From Coniella vitis (taxonomy: Eukaryota > Ascomycota > Sordariomycetes > Diaporthales > Schizoparmaceae), in NCBI GenBank assembly GCA_011317545.1, contig WUJK01000001.1:4383001-4447000 (forward strand): 64,000 nt of DNA. Direction: 5' to 3'. Positions 56,895-64,000 of the stretch are shown here, piece by piece. Below the pieces are notes generated by a model. The model worked only from the letters and a program-made list of their open reading frames with translations, searched no databases and had not been told where the DNA came from. A program made the position numbers and the translations under genes. Each line of letters begins with the position of its first letter. Position 1 is the stretch's first letter.

Positions 56895-57358
56895 ATGCCT
56901 GGCTTGAAAACAATCATTGCACTGTCCTTTGTGCTAGCCGTCGGCTTCCTGCTGGTGATCCTGTCATGCGCGTTGTGGAACAGATACTACCCGCTGTTGG
57001 TCGTGGCAACCTACGTTATCGCGCCTCTTCCTAACTGGATCTGCAACCGCTGCGCAAATCCAGACGACTTTGATAGTTCGGGCACCGCTGTGCTGGATCT
57101 GGGGAGGTTCTGCACTGGATTTTTTGTCTTGATGGGCATTGGTAAGGGCATTCTGGTGATGTACCGGACGTGCGTCTTGTTTTGGATTCGAAGCTAACGA
57201 CTTCCTCTCTTTCTTCGCCTACAGCTCTCCCAGTTGTCCTCGCGCATTCGGCCTTGATTACCACCGGCGCCATGGTGATGTCGATCGCTGGCGGTCTGCT
57301 CATTTACGGCACCATAATCAGCTTTGGCATGTTCTTTCAGGAGGAATCGGACTTCTGA
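56895..57358 (+). CDS. VPS55: Vps55/LEPROT-family endosomal membrane protein
   Basis: 126 aa in two exons, 56895..57141 and 57225..57358, joined as LMGIALPVVLAHS; start context CACCATGC. Four hydrophobic segments fill almost the whole protein (IIALSFVLAVGFLLVILSCA, PLLVVATYVIAPLP, TGFFVLMGIALPVVLAH, MVMSIAGGLLIYGTIISFG). The family features APLPNW and CNRC, and the acidic C-terminal EESDF, are present. Vps55 acts with Vps68 in late endosome to vacuole sorting; animal relatives regulate receptor surface levels. Length is normal for the family. Confidence 0.95.
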
Positions 57359-58082
57359 CTAGCTGGGGAGGGACAGTGAACGGTCGGCAAACGACAGGTC
57401 AGCGACTCTTTACGATCCTTTCCACTCAGGTTCTGTCCCTGCACGTTCTTAGTTGGAGGTTCTTGTGCGCTTGCCACGTTCCAAGGTGTACTTCTTTGCT
57501 TCCAGCACTATGAATTCTTATGGGTAGGCATTGGTGGTTATTTCCGTTGCGGCGCGGGCTTGTTCCTGGGGTTGGGGTTGGGGTTTGGAGCATCTCGGAA
57601 TCATTGTATGTGTTCAGGTGCAATGCATATCATTCTCAATCTACCACTGTTGTCTGTAGATTTTGGTTGCAAGTTTTGAGTCTTCTCGAGTTTTGCCATG
57701 GAGTTATGTCGGAGAAATCTGTGTCCCTTGAGGTAGGCCCCAGAACTGACATGAACAGTCAATCGAGCATGATTGCGCCAAGCATGACTGAAATCTATTA
57801 TGCAGTTGTCGTCCTGGGCTCGCCTTACCCATATTCGAGAGCGTTTCTGGGCGTACTGGCATCCAGCGTATTCAGAGCTGATTGTACAGATCAGAGACTG
57901 CATTAGAAGGATCTCAATCCTTGATAGTAGCCTGAGGCTAAATGACGAGCCCACCTGGCTGCAGAGCATGACAGGTCAGAAATGCTCCGGCGGCTATGTT
58001 GCAACAGCACTTTATCTCAGTATACAGAACAAAACATCAATCAAGAAATGGAAGCAAACCTCTTGCTATTCAATCAACAATC
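57359..58082. other. Intergenic, VPS55 3' end to HET gene
   Basis: 724 bases. Contains a GGGGTTGGGGTTGGGG G-rich run near 57569-57584, not telomeric in sequence or position. No gene seen. Confidence 0.4.
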
Positions 58083-60289
58083 ATGTCGCTATGCCAGCAA
58101 TGCCAGACCATTTCCACAACCGTGGTGGGCAACGATGAAGAAGGCCAATTTGTCTACCTTCACAGTCGTGCGTCCTTGCGTCAAGCCGTGGCCGACAAGT
58201 GCTACTTTTGCACAAAGGTGCAGAATATGTGCACAGACGAGGATTTGGCCCTGCTCGACAGTCCGTCAGGCCTAGGCATAAAATGCAGCATCAGTGAGAA
58301 CCGCGGCCAGTATGGCCTCGACTTCTCCATACCAGGGAAGCAGCAAATCAATTTCTTTTGGCTGCAGGACTACTATAGTAGGTCTCGATGTTCAGACTAT
58401 ACGTGACACGATTTGAAGCTCGAAGCAAAGGATTATGGGACTAAGTAGTGGGCATGACAGAATTTGGAATGCCCGAGTTCTCAAATACCACGGATGGTGA
58501 GACGTGCTGGCAGCGGATCGAGAAATGGTACGCAACGTGCAAAGCAAATCATCCAAAATGTAACAAGCCGCCGTTGTCGTCCACCACCACCGGCATCAAA
58601 TGGCTCCCTACGCGCCTCGTTGATACCCACGATGCCGACACAGGCAGGGTGAGGATCGTTGCCACGTCCCCTTTCCTTGACGCCGCCTGTTCGTCCCGCG
58701 ACCAGCTGCTTCCACCGTATCTAGCGCTCAGCCACTGCTGGGGCAAGCAACGCTTCCTCACGCTCACGCAGCAAAACAAGTCCTCGCTCATGCGCTCCTT
58801 GCCCCTCAGTGAGCTGCCGCCCAATTTTCGAGATGCTGTCCGTGCAACGCGCCGCCTCGGTTTTCGCTACGTGTGGATCGACTCCCTGTGCATCATCCAG
58901 GGCGCTGATGGCGACTGGGCTGAGCAGGCGCCACTCATGGACCGCGTTTATATGAATGCCGAGTTGTGTCTCGCAGCTGTGGCGTCCGAGGATGCTTACG
59001 GGGGGTTCTTTCGCAAGCGGGACCTTGCAAATGTGGTGCCGTTCCGGCTTGATTTACTGCTGTCCTCCACGGCGGCGGAGGAGGGCCCTCCTTCATCCAA
59101 AAACAAGAACGAGAACAGCTCCGCGTCGTCGATCTCATCCGCAGCCGCAGCGGCCGTCACCAGCCCACCACCAGACCAGCCCATCCACAAAATTACCGTC
59201 ACCAAAAAGTCCTTGTATGCCTATTGCGGAGGCGAAGATCCAGGAATCATCTGGAGCGCCTCGGTCAACCGGGCGCCGCTAAATAGGCGTGGCTGGGTGC
59301 AACAGGAGCGAGTCCTTGCGCCGCGCACCGTACACTTTGGCCAGGACCAGATTTTCTGGGAATGCAAGATGCTGCAGGCCTGCGAGGCGCAGCCCGACAG
59401 TGCTCTGAACGACAAGCAGTGGGACAACAACAAGAACTGGGAGGACAAAGGCCTCGAGGCTTTTGCGGAGCACCACCAGGTAGGAGGACAAGAGAAACAA
59501 TCAGAGATTCAGAGCCAGGTGTCGTCGGCAACAAGCGACCAGGGCAAGCATGGTGAGATTGCGAAGAAGAATCAGGACCAGAGCCAACAGTTTTCCACCG
59601 AGTTCCTCAAAGCCTGGCGCCACATTATAGGCGAGTACTCGCTCAGCGGCCTCAGCTTTGAAAAGGACAAGCTCGTCGCTGTGTCGGGCCTCGCGAAAGC
59701 GTTTGCGCGCCAGCTGGGCGACGAGTACCTTGCGGGTCTGTGGCGCAGCCATTTCGTCAAGGACTTGCTCTGGAAGCGCCAGCGACGGACGTATACAGGG
59801 GAGCGCACCACGGCGAGGCGGCACGAGGCGTACCGCGCGCCGACGTGGAGCTGGGCATCGATCGAGGGCCCCGTCGAGTGGGATATACAGCTTCGGTTTG
59901 AGGACTGCGCGCGTCTCGATGAGGTTGTGGTGGACGCTGTCACGGCGGACTCGACGGGTGAGGTGAGATATGCCGAGGCGAAGTTATGGGGATACCTTGT
60001 GCCGCAGGCGTGCGGAAAGAGGATTTCGGATTTTGTTGAATTTTTTGATGTGGATGGGGAGGAGGAAGGGGTTTCTGGGGAGGATATGATGCTACTTCCG
60101 CTGTGTAAGAAGGTTTGGGGTGGGCTTCTTAGGAGGACGACGGGGTTATTGCTTACGCGTGCTGGAGGAGGTGATGATGGTAAGCATAAATATAGGCGTT
60201 TAGGGGTCTTTCTATGTACGGATCGGGCTGCAAAAGAGCGTGACTGGTTCGCTGGGGGAGATGGCCCAAGCCAGGTCATTATCATTTGA
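58083..60289 (+). CDS. HET-domain protein
   Basis: 711 aa in two exons, 58083..58377 and 58449..60289. The join creates an in-frame Met codon (QDYYMGMTEFG). HET domains occur in fungal allorecognition and cell-death switches; function of this member is unknown. The core starts with YLALSHCWG (residues 189-197) and continues through LPPNFRDAVRATRRLGFRY and WIDSLCIIQ to about residue 290. A later conserved block has NRRGWVQQERVLAPRTVHFG and APTWSWASIEG, typical of the long HET subgroup. The N-terminus has two Cys pairs (CQQC and CYFC) of the kind often seen before HET domains. An Ala/Ser-rich insert interrupts the domain region near residue 310. No NACHT, ankyrin or WD repeats follow. The 5' end could extend upstream. 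Confidence 0.88.
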
Positions 60290-60580
60290 GGTCCGGTCAT
60301 GATCTGAGCTGTGTACCTGATATCAATTCATCTACTCTGAAGACTTTATATCCTGAAAGTTTTTGGAAATTTCTGAATGCAATGTTGAGCCTATGCAATG
60401 GTACATATATCTTCTAGATGGGTATCGACCGACCCATACTTCAGATGATACGTTGAGTATCATGATATCCATCCCCTAAACGCCGCGCAAAAAAAAAAAA
60501 GAAAAAAAAAGAAACCAATGTGCTCACATAACCCCGGAGGAGTCGCAATCAAAGACAGCAAATATAAACCAGAAAATCTC

Positions 60581-63241
60581 TCAACTCGTATCCATCCCAT
60601 CAGAAAAGATGCTTAATGGCCTCGCGAGCTTGACAAACATCTCCTCCCTTTCCCCAACAGGCGTACTCAATATCGTCACCGCCCCGCCAGCACCAATATG
60701 CCAGACTTCTTCTTGTCGGACGCCAACCTCGCCCTCGCCCTGTTCTCCGCCATGGCCGTGACTGACGTCCAGCGAACTCGTCATCTCATCATCCCACCGA
60801 AACATACTCCTAATTGTGACGCTCCAGTCCCCGCGGCCACTAATACACATGTACCCCACCACGCCAGAGTATAAACTCCTTTCCTTCTCATCGCCGCCTT
60901 CAATTTGTCGCAAAATCTCACAACTTCTCTTTTTCGGCGCGCCGGTCATGCTTCCTGGTGGGAGGCTTGCAGCAAGGACGTCGAGACCAGAGTAGACAGA
61001 GCTGTTATCGCCGCCGTCAGCGACACCGCCGTCCGGGGACGGCAATTGCCCCTGGACCCGCGTAATCATGGTATAAACAGTTTGATATTCCTCCACTTTC
61101 AACAAATCGGGCACCGTGACGTTGCCTGCACCGCAGATCCCGTGTAAATCATGGCGCACGAGATCGACAATCATTAGATTCTCGGCTTGTTCTTTGGGTG
61201 TGCGCAGGATGGCTTCTGCTTCGGCTAGGGTTGTGGCGCAGCCTGGAGCTGGTTCGGTGGATTTCTTGACGGTGCCTTTCATGGGTTTCATGGAGCAGAG
61301 ACCGGAGCGGGTGTATTCGAGGAACCGTTCGGGGGAGGAGCTGAGGAGGGTGGCGCCTCCGAGGCGGATGTAGGAGGCGTAGGGGGCAGGATTGCGTTGG
61401 CGGAGGGTGCGATAGAGCTGCCATGATGCGTCAGAGGTGGTGGTGGGATCTGCAATGTCGCACTCGAGGGGTCGCTTTGTGCCGCTTGGATTAGACGTTG
61501 CTTCTCGGGCCTTGTTTCCCTTGGTCTTCTTCACAACCCGCGTGATTTTAGTCTGGTCCGTTAGACAGAGCTCATATGATTCTCCTGCTGCAATGAACTC
61601 TTGGCACATGCGAACTTTGGCCTCGTATTTGGCGGAATCAGGCTTCCTGATGACCGTCGGGGGCTCGGCTCCATCAATTCCTTGGCCTTGATTGCGTTGG
61701 TGGTGAGCGCCGTAGCGCCATGTGTCGGAAGTCTCCAATTGTTCTATAACTCCTTGAATCCACGGCGCATCTGCTAATTCTCCAAGTTGTTGTACATGAA
61801 GCTCTCCATTTTGATGGTCCATGACAATAGACTTTTGCACCCAGGCGAGGCATACATCGGGCCTTGTATGGCGCCTATTTTCCGGTAAGGGGATGTCTAT
61901 ACCGCTGAGTCCTTGTTCGTATGTGACAAAGCCGACGAATCCGCCCAGGAAGGGCACAGCGTGCTCGTCGGGGACAGGGCAAGCAGCATCAAACTCGAGC
62001 TGAGACCGCCTGCTCTCGTGGAATTCGGCCAAAAAATGCCACACTGTCCTGCCAGGGCCAAAGTAAATGGTTTCTTCTGTATTCGCTGCCAGGCCATTAA
62101 AGACGGACAGGAAGTCGTTGCCTGTATGGTACTCGATTCGCAGACAGTCGGCCACATCTGCAGCAAGAATGCTGAATCGTCCTCGAACGTCGACACCAGC
62201 TGTAGGCGCTGGCTGGTTGCCGTTCGCAGAGTCGAAAATAACGCTGTGGCTGTCGTTCAAGCCAAGTATTTCGGCAATATGCGGAGCTTCAATACCCTTG
62301 GGAAGCGCGATGGAACGCGATTGAAACCTCTGGGACGCATTGTTGTACACCAGATTCCTCCAGAAGCGGCCTCCTCTTTGGGCGTCTAATTCCATCAAGT
62401 TCCCTGGATCGTGAAGGCTGGGCTGGACGGCATTTCTGGCTAATAGCGTCTTGCTGGCGTCCTGTTGGTCGACACATGGTCTGTTCTCATCGTTCCACTG
62501 TCTGGCCTGCGCAAACCAGTTTCGAATGACCTTGTGGCCTTCGTCTTCGGTGCAGATAGATTCGGGGTGGTATTGCAGGCCCCAGAATGGCTTTGCGCGG
62601 TGTTTAAGGGCCATCAAGATCCTCTCGGGCTCGTGCCCATCGCCGCGATCCTCGACAACCCAGCCAAGGGGCAAGATGTCTGGGTGGTGGGCGGGGGAAT
62701 CCCACTTCTGGGCCTCCCAGTTGCTGACAGCATCTTGACCCACATCGGCGCAGAGGCTGTGGTAAAGTGTGGCTTTGAATTCGCCAACACTTCGAAAGAT
62801 GTCTCCATCGCAGCGTTTGGCGGCGTCGTAACTGGAGCGATGCTGTATCGTGCGAATCATTCCGTGGAGGCCCCTGCGCAACCGCCTCACCATTCCACCA
62901 CAAGACAAGACCAGAGATTGGAACCCCAAGCACACACCCAGCACGGGAAGCATGTGCTGGTCGTCCAGATCCCACAGCATGCGCATCAGCCCTACATCGG
63001 CGTCGTTGCCGGGCGTGCCTGGCCCGGGCCCGCAGACGACGGCCTCGTAATGGCCGAGTTCGCGTACAAAGTCATGCTTGGAGATGGAGGCGTCGATGGG
63101 CAGGACGCGGACATTCACATCCAGCAGCGTCGTGAGGAGGGATGTGATATTGTTTGAGTACGAGTCGTAGGCGTCAATGAAGAGAATATTGGGCCGTGGA
63201 GGAGATGAGGACATGTGGATCGGTGCTTCTACTGAGCCCAT
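60581..63241 (-). CDS. pabaA: Bifunctional PABA (ADC) synthase, GATase-PabB fusion
   Basis: 886 aa, single exon. The frame opens further upstream but its first codon there is TTG; the ATG at 63241 (context GAAATGG) is the first true start, with another at 63214. The N-terminal glutamine amidotransferase has NILFIDAYDSYSNN, nucleophile Cys104 in GVCLGFQSL, and His225/Glu227 in YHPES. The C-terminal chorismate-binding half has SPERFLEY, PMKGT near residue 655, and PGSMTGAPKKRSCEIL. Lys in PMKGT separates aminodeoxychorismate synthase from anthranilate synthase, which has Ala there. It makes 4-amino-4-deoxychorismate from chorismate and glutamine, the first step to p-aminobenzoate and folate. 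Yeast ABZ1 and Aspergillus pabaA are counterparts. Inserts rich in Lys/Arg (KKTKGNKAREATSNPSG) and Gly/Glu near the end are unconserved. Confidence 0.94.
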   Translation of the reverse strand: MGSVEAPIHMSSSPPRPNILFIDAYDSYSNNITSLLTTLLDVNVRVLPIDASISKHDFVRELGHYEAVVCGPGPGTPGNDADVGLMRMLWDLDDQHMLPVLGVCLGFQSLVLSCGGMVRRLRRGLHGMIRTIQHRSSYDAAKRCDGDIFRSVGEFKATLYHSLCADVGQDAVSNWEAQKWDSPAHHPDILPLGWVVEDRGDGHEPERILMALKHRAKPFWGLQYHPESICTEDEGHKVIRNWFAQARQWNDENRPCVDQQDASKTLLARNAVQPSLHDPGNLMELDAQRGGRFWRNLVYNNASQRFQSRSIALPKGIEAPHIAEILGLNDSHSVIFDSANGNQPAPTAGVDVRGRFSILAADVADCLRIEYHTGNDFLSVFNGLAANTEETIYFGPGRTVWHFLAEFHESRRSQLEFDAACPVPDEHAVPFLGGFVGFVTYEQGLSGIDIPLPENRRHTRPDVCLAWVQKSIVMDHQNGELHVQQLGELADAPWIQGVIEQLETSDTWRYGAHHQRNQGQGIDGAEPPTVIRKPDSAKYEAKVRMCQEFIAAGESYELCLTDQTKITRVVKKTKGNKAREATSNPSGTKRPLECDIADPTTTSDASWQLYRTLRQRNPAPYASYIRLGGATLLSSSPERFLEYTRSGLCSMKPMKGTVKKSTEPAPGCATTLAEAEAILRTPKEQAENLMIVDLVRHDLHGICGAGNVTVPDLLKVEEYQTVYTMITRVQGQLPSPDGGVADGGDNSSVYSGLDVLAASLPPGSMTGAPKKRSCEILRQIEGGDEKERSLYSGVVGYMCISGRGDWSVTIRSMFRWDDEMTSSLDVSHGHGGEQGEGEVGVRQEEVWHIGAGGAVTILSTPVGEREEMFVKLARPLSIFSDGMDTS

Positions 63242-64000
63242 TTCCACAGATGGCGGCGGATGAGGGATGGGAACGCGAACAGGAACGGGAATAGGAAACC
63301 GAGTCGCCAACGGCGGGTCCAGTTCCAGTAAGAGTCGTGGGGTCGGGATTTTTGGGCGTAGAATATGATGAGATCGACTCGGTGACTTTTACTGGCGCTG
63401 GCGCTGGCGCGGGAGCAAAAGAGCGTCAGACACAGACAGTCGCAGTCGGCGAGTTGTGCCCAGGACGCGGCAGTCGTCAGCGAGTCGGCCCTGTGTAGTA
63501 TGATATTGTTTAGCAGCCGATTTCCACCAAGAGACTTCAAGTATGAGATAGTGAGGCTGGTTGGTTGAGCGCGGCCGCATGCACGTCTAAGTGAATTTTT
63601 TCCGCCGCCGAGGCTCCGCAGCCGGCACAATGGGCGAGTGATTTAGCTCCACGGCTGCGCCGAGATAGAATCCCTGCCCGCGCTGGTGGGAGGGAGGGAG
63701 GGATGACTCGGGCGACTCGAGACCCGGTTCCCTGGTGTTGACGCTGGCTTAACATTGACATGGTCAAGTCGTTCTTGTCTGTGGCAATTTTGATGAAGTT
63801 GTGTCGTCGGCTTCAATCACATGCGTCTCCATGATTGGTTAGCCCAGCTTGCATTTCTGGCAGGTTGGCAGGTACGCCACGATTCAACGCTCTTGCCTCG
63901 CGGGCCCTTGTGAGAGTGAGCAACCTTGAGATCCCAGGGTTAGGGCCGAGGACTAGCTACAGAGTACATGAATACTTAGGGTACGTACCGATTGAATTGC
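63242..64000. promoter_or_regulatory. Upstream region of PABA synthase
   Basis: 759 bases to the window end. Open frames in it are short and compositional. No further gene can be supported. Confidence 0.4.

Noticed and set aside
57569..57584. GGGGTTGGGGTTGGGG run as a possible telomere-like repeat
   Set aside because: Only two to three units, not the fungal TTAGGG sequence, and located between conserved internal genes.
63242..63310. N-terminal extension of PABA synthase beginning at 63310
   Set aside because: The first codon there is TTG, and the extra residues are a repetitive Pro/Val/Ile stretch with no family match. The ATG at 63241 is preferred.
1..64000. CRISPR arrays, prophage, insertion sequences, rRNA genes
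   Set aside because: No regularly spaced repeats, integrases, transposases or rRNA-like segments were seen, and the gene structure is clearly eukaryotic.

Overview
The window is nuclear DNA of a filamentous ascomycete, most likely a Sordariomycete close to Hypocreales. The evidence is short introns (about 50 to 160 bases) with GTRNGT-like donors and CTNAC branch sites, long protein genes with few introns, a HET-domain gene, a homeobox regulator of the Htf1/Hox2 type, a bifunctional PABA synthase, and an unsplit CAND1 gene. I see no virus, plasmid, CRISPR array or intact transposon.

Layout. (1) 1-8124 looks like the right edge of a secondary-metabolite cluster: a cytochrome P450 (cut by the window start), a covalent-flavin oxidase, a short-chain dehydrogenase and a stand-alone enoyl-reductase-like protein. 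The core synthase is not in the window. (2) 8125-10498 is an AT-rich gene-free block followed by a tRNA-Ile(AAU) with an intron. (3) 10499-35288 is mostly housekeeping: the tri-snRNP 27 kDa protein, a DUF1275 membrane protein, a secreted S10 carboxypeptidase, CAND1, a PAQR/hemolysin III receptor, a Dnf3-type P4-ATPase and the homeobox regulator. (4) 35289-44447 is 9 kb without a credible gene, upstream of the homeobox gene. (5) 44448-63241 is dense and conserved: ZW10/Dsl1, an M16 zinc protease, a LOG-type phosphoribohydrolase, proteasome alpha-6, VPS55, a HET-domain protein and PABA synthase.

Exon joins were worked out by hand from reading frame, splice signals and family conservation. All proposed coding sequences keep frame through every junction. 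The most unusual non-genic signal is a 9-base word, TACTATGTA (or its complement TACATAGTA). I located 21 exact copies, all intergenic and most of them in the 9-kb gene-free stretch. Within the genes, the most interesting point is a central acidic segment with repeated tryptophans in the ZW10 homologue, recalling the COPI-binding lasso of yeast Dsl1.
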